Source: Gillisia sp. CAL575
Lineage (GTDB): Bacteria; Bacteroidota; Bacteroidia; Flavobacteriales; Flavobacteriaceae
Assembly (NCBI RefSeq): GCF_000403785.1
Contig: NZ_APHJ01000054.1
Location: 62,001 to 126,000 of the forward strand
Length of the DNA stretch: 64,000 bases
Direction of reading: 5' to 3'
How positions within the stretch are numbered: position 1 is the first letter of the stretch; each line of letters starts with the position of its first letter. The translations under genes were made by a program, and so were the position numbers. The notes under the pieces are model-generated. The model did not search any database. It had not been told where the DNA came from and worked only from the letters and a program-made list of their open reading frames with translations. Shown one piece after another: positions 42,260 through 51,377 of this stretch.

Positions 42260-44382
42260 GCTTCGTTTTTATTTTGAACATCTTGTGCTTGTATTGCCGT
42301 AACAATAACCGTATTAAAAATATCGTCTACTGTACAACCACGGCTTAGATCGTTAACTGGTTTATTTAATCCTTGAATGATAGGTCCAATGGCGAGAGCT
42401 TTAGTTTCTCGTTGCACCGCTTTGTAAGTATTATTTCCCGTATTAAGATCTGGAAAAATAAAGACATTGGCTTGTCCCGCAACTTCAGAATCTGGAAGTT
42501 TTAATTTACCTACTTTAATATCTACCGCTGCATCATATTGTATGGGACCTTCCACCTTGAGATCTGGCCTTTTCCTTTTAACAATCTCTGTTGCTTGTCT
42601 AACTCGCTCCACATCTGCACCCACTCCCGAAGAACCAGAAGAGTAAGATAACATTGCTATTTTAGGATCTATTCCAAAAGCCAAACTTGTAGCGGCAGAT
42701 GAAATGGCAATTTCAGCTAATTGCTCTGAGGTAGGATTAGGATTAATCGCACAATCTCCATACACAGAAACGCGATCTTCCAAAAGCATAAAAAATACGG
42801 AAGAAACAATGGAAGCTTCGGGTTTCGTTTTTATAAACTGAAGTGCCGGAAGTATGGTATGTTGTGTGGTATGAACTGCTCCCGAAACCATCCCATCTGC
42901 ATCTCCCTTATAAACCATCATTGTACCAAAATAAGAAACATCTTCCATGAGATCATTAGCCATTGATATATTTACATTTTTATGTTTTCTAAGTTCAAAA
43001 AGGGTATTTGCATACTCCTCAAAATGTTCAGATTCTATTGGATCTATGATATTGATGCTGCTTAAATCCAGACCAATTTCAAGCATCGCAACTTTTTCTT
43101 CAATCTGTTTTTTGTCTCCAAGCAAGGTGATCTTTACTGCATCCAGATCGACTAAAAGTTTTGTAGCTCTTAATATTCGTTCGTCCATTCCTTCAGGTAA
43201 AACGATATGCTTTTTAATTGATTTTGCCTGATTTAATAAGTTGTACCTAAACATTCTAGGTGTAATTCCTTTTGTTTTGAATGTAATAAGTCTTTCTATC
43301 AACGCATCTACGTCTACATATTTGTCAAAGTCTTGGATGGAAGAAGTTATCTTTTGTGTATTCTCTGCATAGATCTGTGATTTTATATTCCCAATACAAT
43401 TGGTGACAGAATAGGTTCCTCCTGTTACTGAAATAATAGGAACAATCTCTGATAATCCTTCAATAAGTTTTATAATTGAATCTTCCGGAATCAATCCGCC
43501 AGTTAGTAAAATTCCAGAGATAGATGGATAGTTATCAGAAATATGTGCTTGCAGGGCTCCTAGAATAATATCTGCCCTGTCGCCTGGCGTGATCACCAAG
43601 CCATTTTCTTTTAAGTGTTTAAGATAGTTAGGTAATTGCATAGCTCCCACACTAAAACTACCAGCCTGATTATTTATATAAGACTCTCCAAAAAGTATTT
43701 TTCCGTCCAGAACATCTATAATTTCTTTGATCGACGGAAATCCTAAAACTGGATTCAGCGGAATAGCATTTACAATAACTTCTGAAGGCAAGTGTTCTTT
43801 CAATTCAGAAATCACTAAATTTTGATTTTCTACTTCTACCTTATTCGCAATCACGCATAAGACTTCTACTCCTTTATCCTTAAAAGAATCGAAAGCCATT
43901 TGCAGGTTGCCCACAAGTTCATCCAAGGATTTTCCAACTCCACTAGCTAAAATAATTGCAGGGACATTTAGATTTTTGGCGATTAGCACATTTATATCAA
44001 ACTCTATAATAGAGCCCTCACCTACAAAACTAGTACCTTCTACCAAGACAAAATCAAAGCGATCTTCAATGGCTTTATACTTTTCAATGATCCTTCTTAT
44101 GATCTCTTCGTCTTTATTTTCATTTTTCATTTTAATAACCTCACTGCGTTTAAAAGCATAAGCATCATTAAAATTTATATCCAAATTAAAATACGTGGAG
44201 ACTGTATTTATATGGTTATCGATCTCCCCTATCTTGAAATCGTCTATTATCGGCCTAAAATAGCCGACTTTTGCTGCCTTTCCCAATAGCGCTTGCATTA
44301 ATCCTAAAGAGACAATAGACTTCCCGCTGTTGGGTTCTGTGGTGGTAATATAAATGGCTTTGTTTGTTGGTTTATCGGTCAT
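42256..44382 (-). CDS. pta: Phosphate acetyltransferase (long form)
   Basis: A 708-residue protein. The N-terminal third is a BioD-like P-loop domain (ITTTEPNSGKSIVSLG), followed by a DRTGG domain (about 220-340). The C-terminal catalytic PTA domain (about 375-700) has VLPEGMDERILRA, DGMVSGAVHTTQHTI and LSYSSGSSGVGADVERVRQA. It makes acetyl phosphate from acetyl-CoA for AckA. The long form with N-terminal regulatory domains is typical for many bacteria. It overlaps ackA by 4 bp and lies 10 bp after the ArsC-like gene. Confidence 0.95.
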   Translation of the reverse strand: MTDKPTNKAIYITTTEPNSGKSIVSLGLMQALLGKAAKVGYFRPIIDDFKIGEIDNHINTVSTYFNLDINFNDAYAFKRSEVIKMKNENKDEEIIRRIIEKYKAIEDRFDFVLVEGTSFVGEGSIIEFDINVLIAKNLNVPAIILASGVGKSLDELVGNLQMAFDSFKDKGVEVLCVIANKVEVENQNLVISELKEHLPSEVIVNAIPLNPVLGFPSIKEIIDVLDGKILFGESYINNQAGSFSVGAMQLPNYLKHLKENGLVITPGDRADIILGALQAHISDNYPSISGILLTGGLIPEDSIIKLIEGLSEIVPIISVTGGTYSVTNCIGNIKSQIYAENTQKITSSIQDFDKYVDVDALIERLITFKTKGITPRMFRYNLLNQAKSIKKHIVLPEGMDERILRATKLLVDLDAVKITLLGDKKQIEEKVAMLEIGLDLSSINIIDPIESEHFEEYANTLFELRKHKNVNISMANDLMEDVSYFGTMMVYKGDADGMVSGAVHTTQHTILPALQFIKTKPEASIVSSVFFMLLEDRVSVYGDCAINPNPTSEQLAEIAISSAATSLAFGIDPKIAMLSYSSGSSGVGADVERVRQATEIVKRKRPDLKVEGPIQYDAAVDIKVGKLKLPDSEVAGQANVFIFPDLNTGNNTYKAVQRETKALAIGPIIQGLNKPVNDLSRGCTVDDIFNTVIVTAIQAQDVQNKNEA

Positions 44383-44392
44383 AAACTAGTAA

Positions 44393-44758
44393 CTAAATAT
44401 TAATAATATCTGTTGGAGTTTTTACTAAAATAGTAATATCACCTCTTAAAGCAATAGGTTGATTCATAATTTCTGGATTGTGCTGGATCATTTTTATCCA
44501 ATCGTCTGTAGAGAATTCATGATGTTCAAATTGTGAGGTATAAGCAGGGTGTTCTTGATTTACAAGATCTGCAACTTTAAGATTTAATTTATCGGCAAGC
44601 TCTGCAATTTGAGTTCCGGTAAGTTTTGTTTTTAAGAGATCTATTTCCTGAATAGGAATGCCTTCAGCTTTTGCGTAGGCGAGAGTTTGTTTTGCTCTTC
44701 CTGAATTTGAGTTATAATATAATGTGATCTGTCTTTTTGAAGTGGCTATTTCTCCCAT
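44393..44758 (-). CDS. ArsC/Spx-family thioredoxin-fold protein lacking the active cysteine
   Basis: A 121-residue protein. The start ITLYYNSNSGRAKQTLAYA aligns with IYHNPRCSKSRQTLA of arsenate reductases, but the catalytic Cys is Ser19. The remaining fold features are kept: IPIQEIDLLKTKLTGTQIAEL, QEHPAY, and QPIALRGD in place of RPIVVxG. It cannot be a Cys-based arsenate reductase. A role as a regulator or structural partner is possible, as for Spx-like proteins. It is the first gene of the pta-ackA operon. Confidence 0.78.
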   Translation of the reverse strand: MGEIATSKRQITLYYNSNSGRAKQTLAYAKAEGIPIQEIDLLKTKLTGTQIAELADKLNLKVADLVNQEHPAYTSQFEHHEFSTDDWIKMIQHNPEIMNQPIALRGDITILVKTPTDIINI

Positions 44759-45141
44759 AATCTATACTTTACTGAAATGTTGATCCAGATGATGTTTAAA
44801 ATCTTGTTTTTAAACTTTCCAGATATTCCTGCATTCTCTCTAATTATATGAGGTTTTTTTGCAGGAAATTATCTTCATAGGATTTTGTTCAAGATACAAT
44901 ACATCTCAGTATAATCGGTTTTATTACTTGTGGTAAGTTGAGTTATTTCAGTTAAGATCTTTTCTAGCTTCTGTTAGATAGAAAATATTTTTAATTTGAA
45001 TTTATGAGAAGTAAAAGTTTGAAAAGTGGCTGTAGTAATATTGAAGTAATCTTTAAAATCTAGTTAATTCCAATCCTAAACTTTGCTAAAATTAAAGAGG
45101 TCTAAAGAGATCATTTTTATCTTGTTTAAAAATTATAAAAA
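44759..45141. other. Intergenic stretch between divergent genes
   Basis: A 383-bp AT-rich region separating the divergent ArsC-pta-ackA operon and the SDR gene. It must carry promoters for both. I see no gene, hairpin or repeat in it. Confidence 0.4.
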
Positions 45142-45963
45142 ATGACTAAGAAAACAATATTAATTACAGGAGCAGGATCGGGATTAGGAAAAGGAACCGC
45201 ATTGGGCTTAGCAAAAAAAGGACATAAAGTTATTGCAGGAGTTCATAAATGGGAACAAAAATCCAGATTGTTAGAAGTCATTAAGAAAGAAGGTTTAGAA
45301 GATAAGATCCAGATCATAAAATTGAATATTTTAGATCCTATGGATTGCCAGAAAGCATGGGAATACGATGTAGATATCTTGGTGAATAATGCTGGAATTG
45401 GCCATTCTGGACCAGTTTCTGAAATGCCTGTAGATCTTATTCGAGAAGTAATGGAAACTAATGTGTTTTCTACTCTGGAATTTGCACAACCTTTTATTAA
45501 GAAAATGGTTGAAAAAGGAAAAGGAAAATTAATTTTCGTTTCCTCAATTGCCGGACTTACTACATCGCCTTACTTGGGAGCTTATAATGCCTCCAAACAT
45601 GCGCTTGAAGCTATTGTGCAATCTTTGAGAGATGAACTAACCCCAATGGGATTGTCTGTTGCAACTATCAATCCTGGGCCTTATGAAACTGGCTTTAATG
45701 ATAGAATGTATGATAACTATGTACAATGGTTTGATGAAGATTACCATTTCACCCCTAAGAAGAAGATAGAAGCTGCAGCCAAAGAAATGGGAGAAAACCA
45801 GTTTGATCCTCAAGAGATGATAGATAAAATGGTAGAAGTGATCCCACAGGATTCACATGAATTTAGAACTATCTTACCAAAAAAGTTTGTGAAGATGTGT
45901 AAAGAATATCAAGAGAATCAATATAAGGTTAAATCTACTGATGTAGATCCATCGAAGAAATAA
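45142..45963 (+). CDS. SDR family oxidoreductase
   Basis: A 273-residue classical short-chain dehydrogenase. NAD(P) loop TGAGSGLGKGTALGL, stabilising NNAG motif, catalytic Ser in IFVSSIAGLTTSP and the YxxxK pair in GAYNASKHALEA. The C-terminal region (PGPYETGFNDRMYDNY) is the substrate loop. Substrate unknown. Single gene ended by a strong terminator. Confidence 0.88.
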   Translation: MTKKTILITGAGSGLGKGTALGLAKKGHKVIAGVHKWEQKSRLLEVIKKEGLEDKIQIIKLNILDPMDCQKAWEYDVDILVNNAGIGHSGPVSEMPVDLIREVMETNVFSTLEFAQPFIKKMVEKGKGKLIFVSSIAGLTTSPYLGAYNASKHALEAIVQSLRDELTPMGLSVATINPGPYETGFNDRMYDNYVQWFDEDYHFTPKKKIEAAAKEMGENQFDPQEMIDKMVEVIPQDSHEFRTILPKKFVKMCKEYQENQYKVKSTDVDPSKK

Positions 45964-45985
45964 GGTTTATTTAATGTATTTAAAG

Positions 45986-46018
45986 ATCCCGAGAAACTTA
46001 GGTTTCTCGGGATTTTTA
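45986..46018 (+). terminator. Rho-independent terminator after SDR gene
   Basis: Perfect 12-bp stem ATCCCGAGAAAC / GTTTCTCGGGAT with a 4-base loop, followed by TTTT. Confidence 0.9.
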
Positions 46019-46073
46019 ATTTTCTCTACATTTTCACTCCAAAATTTGAATTAATTCTGAAATTGATGCAACA

Positions 46074-46101
46074 AAAAAACCACCCTTTCGGATGGCTTTT
46101 A
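46074..46101 (-). terminator. Terminator of the catalase gene
   Basis: On the minus strand AAAAGCCATCC pairs with GGGTGGTTTT around GAAA, followed by a run of T. It lies about 20 bp after the catalase stop. Confidence 0.7.
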
Positions 46102-46122
46102 AATATAAAATGATATAATCAA

Positions 46123-48264
46123 TTATACCGGAATAGAATCCGTAATACTTCTACGGTCCCAGTTACGGTGTTGTGCCATACTTTTCTTAAATGCTTCTGG
46201 TTGCTCATTTAGATGAACAGCTTTATCCTCCATATGATCTTTTACAAAAGTAGCTTTTAACAAGCGCTCCCCTTCTCCATCGGCAGCAATCGCCTTACAA
46301 TGTTTAAAGGCTTCGTTCACAAATTTGATGAACTTGGCTTGTTTCAATAAGGCATCTACAGATTTTTTTCCATCTGGAATATAAACTGCATCAAAAAGAA
46401 CACTTTCTGTGGTCATGATTGCAGCATCTAACTTGTGTTTATTATCGTCAGAATCCTTAACTGTTCCACCATGTGGTGCAATCAGTTTAGCTTTGGCTCC
46501 TTCTTTCTCTAACATATCTTTCATCGCATTAAAGCTCTTCGCATCAAAACCATCTGCCAACAACACAGCTACCTGGCGGGTAGCAATACTATTAAACTTG
46601 GTATTTGCCTGGCTTAATGCGGGAGAAGCATCCAGATAATTTTTCTTAGGTCCCGGTTCGTGCTTCTTAGGATCTGCATCTGCACCAATAGCCTGATTAA
46701 TTGGTTTCTGGATATTATTAGGAACTTTCATTCCTAATCCATCTGCTACTTTGCCGGCTAGATCTTCGTCTATTTGAGCAATAAGCCACAACATACGCTC
46801 CTTAATATGGTCATGCATACATTTACCCAACTCAAAAGTATAGGCTCCTGCTACATGCTCTTGTTCCCATGATGCTAAGCTTCGGTAAAAAAGTGCAGGT
46901 TGAGAGAAATGATCACTAAAACTTTCACTTCGACTACGGATCTTTTTAGCATCTATGCGCTCTTCATAAGAATGAAATGCACCTTCAGACATTTTAGCAA
47001 GATGAGGGCATCCTCCACTTAAAGAGTTTGGAAAATAAGCAGTTTGTCCTTTTGGAATACTCGCTTGCATTTGTCCATCCCGTTGATTGTTATGAATTGG
47101 AACTACGGGTTGGTTTATTGGAATCTGATGGAAGTTAGGAGTTCCCAATCTAGAGAGTTGTGTATCTCTATAAGAAAACAAACGGCCTTGCAAAAGTGGA
47201 TCGTTAGAAAAGTCAATTCCAGGAACTATATGTCCTGGTAAGAAAGCTACCTGCTCGGTTTCAGCAAAGAAGTTTTCAGGATTTCTATTTAATACCATTT
47301 TCCCAACGATTGTCACAGGAACCATTTCTTCTGGGATCAGTTTTGTAGGATCTAATAGATCGAAATCAAATTTATGTTCATCTGCTTCAGGAACTATTTG
47401 TAAGCCTAATTCCCATTCCGGGAATTGTCCAGCTTCAATAGCATCCCAAAGATCACGACGGTGGAAATCGGCATCGGCTCCATTAATTTTTACTGCTTCT
47501 TCCCAAGTTACAGAATGCACTCCTAATTTTGGTTTCCAATGGAATTTCACAAAATGAGATTCATTCTTCTCGTTAATCAATCTAAAGGTATGAATTCCAA
47601 AACCTTCCATCATTCTCAAACTCCGCGGAATAGCACGGTCACTCATTGCCCAGATATGATTATGCAAGGTTTCTGTAGTTAGCGAAACAAAATCATAAAA
47701 AGTATCGTGTGCAGAAGCTGCCTGTGGAATTTCTTTATTTGGTTCAGGTTTTACAGAGTGAATAAGATCTGGAAACTTCATAGCATCTTGAATAAAGAAA
47801 ATAGGCATGTTATTACCTACCAAATCCCAGGTTCCTTCTTCTGTATAAAATTTAACTGCAAAGCCTCGAACATCACGTGCCAGATCTGGAGAACCTTTAG
47901 AACCCGCTACTGTAGAAAAACGGACAAATACGGGAGTCCTTCTATTGGTATCGGTAAGTATCCCAGCTTTTGTGAATTCCGACATGTCTTTAGATAGTTC
48001 GAAATAGCCATGCGCACCACTCCCACGAGCGTGTACAATTCTTTCTGGAATACGTTCATGATCAAAATGTGATATTTTTTCTCTCAGTAGAAAATCTTCC
48101 AACAAAGTAGAACCTCGTTCTCCAGATTTAAGAGAGTTATTGGTATCGTTTACTTTAAGCCCTTGATTGGTAGTCATGGTGCTATCTTTCATTTCCCAAT
48201 GATCCTTTTTTAGCTGCTCGATCTTTTTGGTTTCAGCATTATCTTGCTTCGATTTTTTTGCCAT
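46123..48264 (-). CDS. katE: Large-subunit catalase (KatE/HPII-type)
   Basis: A 713-residue monofunctional heme catalase, cytoplasmic, clade 2 size. The distal His is in RIVHARGSGAHGYFE, the conserved Asn in DLVGNNMPIFF and the proximal heme Tyr in GRLFSYRDTQLSRLG. A C-terminal flavodoxin-like/DJ-1-type domain (about 560-713) begins near ATRQVAVLLADGFDA, as in HPII. It removes hydrogen peroxide. The short N-terminal extension is Lys-rich. Single gene with its own terminator. Confidence 0.95.
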   Translation of the reverse strand: MAKKSKQDNAETKKIEQLKKDHWEMKDSTMTTNQGLKVNDTNNSLKSGERGSTLLEDFLLREKISHFDHERIPERIVHARGSGAHGYFELSKDMSEFTKAGILTDTNRRTPVFVRFSTVAGSKGSPDLARDVRGFAVKFYTEEGTWDLVGNNMPIFFIQDAMKFPDLIHSVKPEPNKEIPQAASAHDTFYDFVSLTTETLHNHIWAMSDRAIPRSLRMMEGFGIHTFRLINEKNESHFVKFHWKPKLGVHSVTWEEAVKINGADADFHRRDLWDAIEAGQFPEWELGLQIVPEADEHKFDFDLLDPTKLIPEEMVPVTIVGKMVLNRNPENFFAETEQVAFLPGHIVPGIDFSNDPLLQGRLFSYRDTQLSRLGTPNFHQIPINQPVVPIHNNQRDGQMQASIPKGQTAYFPNSLSGGCPHLAKMSEGAFHSYEERIDAKKIRSRSESFSDHFSQPALFYRSLASWEQEHVAGAYTFELGKCMHDHIKERMLWLIAQIDEDLAGKVADGLGMKVPNNIQKPINQAIGADADPKKHEPGPKKNYLDASPALSQANTKFNSIATRQVAVLLADGFDAKSFNAMKDMLEKEGAKAKLIAPHGGTVKDSDDNKHKLDAAIMTTESVLFDAVYIPDGKKSVDALLKQAKFIKFVNEAFKHCKAIAADGEGERLLKATFVKDHMEDKAVHLNEQPEAFKKSMAQHRNWDRRSITDSIPV

Positions 48265-48600
48265 TATTATGGTATTTAGTGATTATGATATTTGCTTTTA
48301 GAATTCTAAATTTTTGATTATTCAGAATTTGCTACTAAAATTAATCATAAAACCAACTAAGGACAATCTTTTAAGAAGCTTTTAGGTTTTGAGTAGAATT
48401 TGGTTTTTTAGTCACACTTAAAAAACATATTATTAAGATTGAAATATAATATAAAATACTGATTTTAAATAAATTGGATTCAGTAAACAAGAAGATTTAT
48501 TTTTTAAAAATGAGGGAATAATAATAAACCTTGCCTTTTAAATTGCTTGAAATTCAATGTTTAAAAGACACTAATTAGGAATTTTAGCCTACTGAGCTAA
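48265..48600. other. AT-rich gene-free stretch upstream of the catalase
   Basis: About 340 bp, presumably containing the catalase promoter. I find no exact TAnnTTTG element on the minus strand and no hairpin, repeat or gene. Confidence 0.4.
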
Positions 48601-48621
48601 TAGTTATTTGAAATGTGATAT

Positions 48622-48987
48622 TTAGTACATCGTATTTTTATTCGCAAAAGTTTTAGGAATTTGTTGGATGGAATCCCAATGTTCACATTTTTTCCCTTTT
48701 TCATCAAAACGAAAAAAGTCCATAGTAACATATTCATCATAGTCTGGCCAAGTTTGGTGGGTATGTAAAGATTCCAGGTCACCTTCTGCAATGCATCGTA
48801 AAAATTCGATGGTTTTTTCAGGATACTCTTGTTGCATTCGGTCGAAATATGCTATAAATCCTTTAGTGCCATTAGCAACATTAGGATTATGCTGAATATA
48901 ATCATCACCAATATATAATTCAATGGCCTTAGAAGGATTCCCTTCATAGGCCATTTTATAAAATGCGATGGCATTCTATTTATTTTC
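48622..48987 (-). pseudogene. SnoaL/NTF2-like protein, N-terminus broken
   Basis: From the ATG at 48954 a 110-residue SnoaL-like polyketide-cyclase/NTF2-fold fragment can be read: NPSKAIELYIGDDYIQHNP, IAEGDLESLHTHQTW, EYVTMDFFRFDEKGKKCEHWD. The same frame continues upstream as EENK-stop-NAIAFYK, which is the expected N-terminal helix of this family, but TAG (about 48978) and TAA (about 48992) interrupt it. So the first helix is lost or the ATG at 48954 gives a shortened protein. I call it a decaying gene. A functional truncated protein is less likely because helix 1 packs against the sheet. Confidence 0.65.
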
Positions 48988-49171
48988 TTCTTAAATTAAC
49001 TATTTTGAAACAGAGCCATCGAGTTATCAAAATCAAGATCGCTGCGCTACAAGAACCAAGAAACTAGATTTTTTTGTCTTAAATCTCGATTCTTGAATCT
49101 TGTTTCTTAAAAGTATCGATACTAAACCGGGGCAGAGCCTTGGGGAATTCTATCGATTAAAAGAAAGATGT

Positions 49172-50185
49172 TTAGAATAAAATCACGGTTTTACCAATAG
49201 ACTTACCAGATTCTTGAAGTCTATGTGCTTCTTTTAAATTCTCTACCGTAAAGCCATTTAAAGTAGTTGTTAAGGTAGATTTTAAAGTGCCGTTATCCAG
49301 AAGATCTGCAACATGGTTTAAAATCTCGTGTTGTCTTTCTATATCTTCTGTGGTGAACATAGATCGGGTGTACATTAACTCCCAAGAAAAAGTAACACTT
49401 TTATTTTTCAGCAGATCTAGATTTAAAGGCTTACTACTACCTGTAATAGATACAATATGCCCCTGTGGTTTAATGATCTCTGTTGCAGTTTCCCAATAGC
49501 CTTCAAGATCTACAAAATCTAAAATATAGTTAACCTGGCTATAACCAATTTTTTCTAAATCTTCTTTTAAATGATGGTGATTTACTACAAAATCTGCTCC
49601 TAGATCTTTACACCATTCAATAGAATCTTCGCGAGAAGCCGTGGCGATTACGGTTAAATTTCCTAATTTCTTAGCTAACTGAATAGCGATAGAACCTACT
49701 CCCCCAGCACCAGCCAAGATCAACACCGATTTCCCTTTGTCTTTTTCCGGGTCTATTCTGATACGGTCAAACAAGGCTTCATAAGCAGTTAAACTAGTTA
49801 AAGGCATAGCAGCTGCTTCAGCAATACTCAGGTTTTTAGGTTTCTTGCCAACAATGCGCTCATCTACCAATTGAAATTCTGCATTACTTCCGCTTCTGGT
49901 AATATCGCCAGCGTAAAATACAGCATCGCCCACTTTAAATTTAGAGGTCTTCTCTCCTACTGCTTCTACAATTCCAACAGCATCCCAACCAATAACTTTG
50001 GGAGTTTCTAAAACTTCATCTCTAGCTGCGTTCTGCCGTATTTTAAAATCAACCGGATTCACAGAATTTGCCTGAACCTTTACTAAAATGTCATATCCTT
50101 TAGGTGAAGGTGTTTCAGTTTCAAACTCAATGAAACTTTCTTTATCTGATATTGGTAATGATTTTTTAAATCCTATTGCTTTCAT
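49172..50185 (-). CDS. Zinc-free MDR-family alcohol dehydrogenase / quinone oxidoreductase
   Basis: A 337-residue medium-chain dehydrogenase. The GroES-like domain has VKVQANSVNPVDFKIRQ and VIGWDAVGIVEAVG; the Rossmann domain has VLILAGAGGVGSIAIQLAKKLG. Zinc ligands of classical alcohol dehydrogenases are absent, so it belongs to the quinone oxidoreductase / zinc-binding-like NADPH branch. It is divergent from an AraC regulator that probably controls it. Substrate unknown. Confidence 0.85.
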   Translation of the reverse strand: MKAIGFKKSLPISDKESFIEFETETPSPKGYDILVKVQANSVNPVDFKIRQNAARDEVLETPKVIGWDAVGIVEAVGEKTSKFKVGDAVFYAGDITRSGSNAEFQLVDERIVGKKPKNLSIAEAAAMPLTSLTAYEALFDRIRIDPEKDKGKSVLILAGAGGVGSIAIQLAKKLGNLTVIATASREDSIEWCKDLGADFVVNHHHLKEDLEKIGYSQVNYILDFVDLEGYWETATEIIKPQGHIVSITGSSKPLNLDLLKNKSVTFSWELMYTRSMFTTEDIERQHEILNHVADLLDNGTLKSTLTTTLNGFTVENLKEAHRLQESGKSIGKTVILF

Positions 50186-50229
50186 AATTTGTGTTTTCTA
50201 AATGCTTCAATTTACTTTTAAAGTCAGTA

Positions 50230-50237
50230 CAAAGATA
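50230..50237 (-). promoter_or_regulatory. Probable -7 element of the MDR gene
   Basis: CAAAGATA reads TATCTTTG on the minus strand, an exact match to TAnnTTTG, 45 bp before the start codon at 50185. No clear -33 TTG. Confidence 0.45.
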
Positions 50238-50334
50238 TAGTAGAATTACCGGCATAATTGGTATAATAAAAGGGTATTTATGTATTTTTAAAGGAAAATT
50301 GAAAGATAATTTCGCTTTATATTCAAATATTATA

Positions 50335-50342
50335 TAGTTTTG
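50335..50342 (+). promoter_or_regulatory. Probable -7 element of the AraC-family gene
   Basis: TAGTTTTG matches TAnnTTTG exactly, 17 bp before the ATG at 50360. It faces away from the minus-strand element at 50230-50237, giving a divergent promoter pair. Confidence 0.45.
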
Positions 50343-50359
50343 ACCTAAAACTGAGTGAT

Positions 50360-51244
50360 ATGCAAGTTTTAGAAGCTTATAAACCTTTCGAAATACAAGA
50401 AATTGAATTATCCGATTGGAAACAACGTCCTGTAAAGAACAATTTTTTTGAATTGGTTTTTATAAAAGATGGGGAAGGCACACAATGTATTAACTATAAC
50501 GAAACTCCGTATGGCAAAGACAGCATATTTTTGCTGCCATCTTTAAAGTGCCATTCCTTTAATATTAAAAGCCCTACCCAGTTTGTCTTCTTAAAATTTA
50601 CAGATTCAATTTTTAAAAACTCCAATCGAATTACGATAGATAGAAATGAATGGTTTAAGGAAGCTTCCTATATCCTCTCTAATTACAATCAGTTGCCTGG
50701 AGATATTATAAAAAATGATGTAGATAGACAGCATTTGAAGAGTCTTATATCTATGATCTTACAGGAATCAAGGAATTATGGAGATGAAGCGCTTGTACTT
50801 ATTACGAGCTTAATGACTAGTGTTTTGGAAATCCTCATCAGAAATATTAAAAAAGCTGATTTTTATGAGGTGAAGGAAACGAATGCTGATGAAAGAATTA
50901 CAAAGATGCTCACATATATTAATAAGCATATAGATAATCCCGCTTTTTTAAGAGTGGAGCATTTGGCAAGTACATTTTCTATGTCACCAACTTATGTGAG
51001 TGAATTCTTTAGAAAACAAGTACATATTTCGCTGCGTGAATATATTATTAAAGCCAAGCTTAAGCTGGTGGAAATTCGTTTGTTGAATTCTGATTATACC
51101 TTAACTGAAATTGCAGATGAATTGGCATTTACAGATGTGAGTCATCTTTCGAAAACCTTTAAACGTTATGTAGGAATGTCCATTAGGGAGTTTAAGAATA
51201 AAGGGGAATACATGCTTTTAAAGCGTAGTGCCTGTACTAGTTAA
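50360..51244 (+). CDS. AraC family transcriptional regulator
   Basis: A 294-residue DNA-binding protein. The N-terminal half is a cupin-like effector domain (FELVFIKDGEGTQCINYNE, then SIFLLPSLKCHSF). The C-terminal 100 residues contain two helix-turn-helix motifs: RVEHLASTFSMSPTYVSEFF and LTEIADELAFTDVSHLSKTFKR. It likely regulates the divergent oxidoreductase gene in response to a small ligand. It converges with the efflux operon at its 3' end. Confidence 0.88.
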   Translation: MQVLEAYKPFEIQEIELSDWKQRPVKNNFFELVFIKDGEGTQCINYNETPYGKDSIFLLPSLKCHSFNIKSPTQFVFLKFTDSIFKNSNRITIDRNEWFKEASYILSNYNQLPGDIIKNDVDRQHLKSLISMILQESRNYGDEALVLITSLMTSVLEILIRNIKKADFYEVKETNADERITKMLTYINKHIDNPAFLRVEHLASTFSMSPTYVSEFFRKQVHISLREYIIKAKLKLVEIRLLNSDYTLTEIADELAFTDVSHLSKTFKRYVGMSIREFKNKGEYMLLKRSACTS

Positions 51245-51281
51245 TTCTATATTTTTAAGCTCTATGTTTTACATATTTACT

Positions 51282-51351
51282 CCACTTATAACTCTCGACA
51301 TCATTCGGGACCAACTCCACACGCTATCAATCATCAAGTCAATATAAGTGG
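51282..51351. repeat. Inverted repeat between convergent genes
   Basis: CCACTTATA (51282-51290) and TATAAGTGG (51343-51351) are perfect 9-bp inverted repeats 52 bp apart between the AraC gene and the response regulator. No T-run follows, so a terminator role is uncertain. Confidence 0.45.
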
Positions 51352-51377
51352 TTGATTCATTGAAAACATTTAATGTA

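Noticed and set aside
51282-51351. Terminator between the AraC gene and the response regulator
   Set aside because: The loop of 52 bases is too long and there is no T-run; kept only as an inverted repeat.
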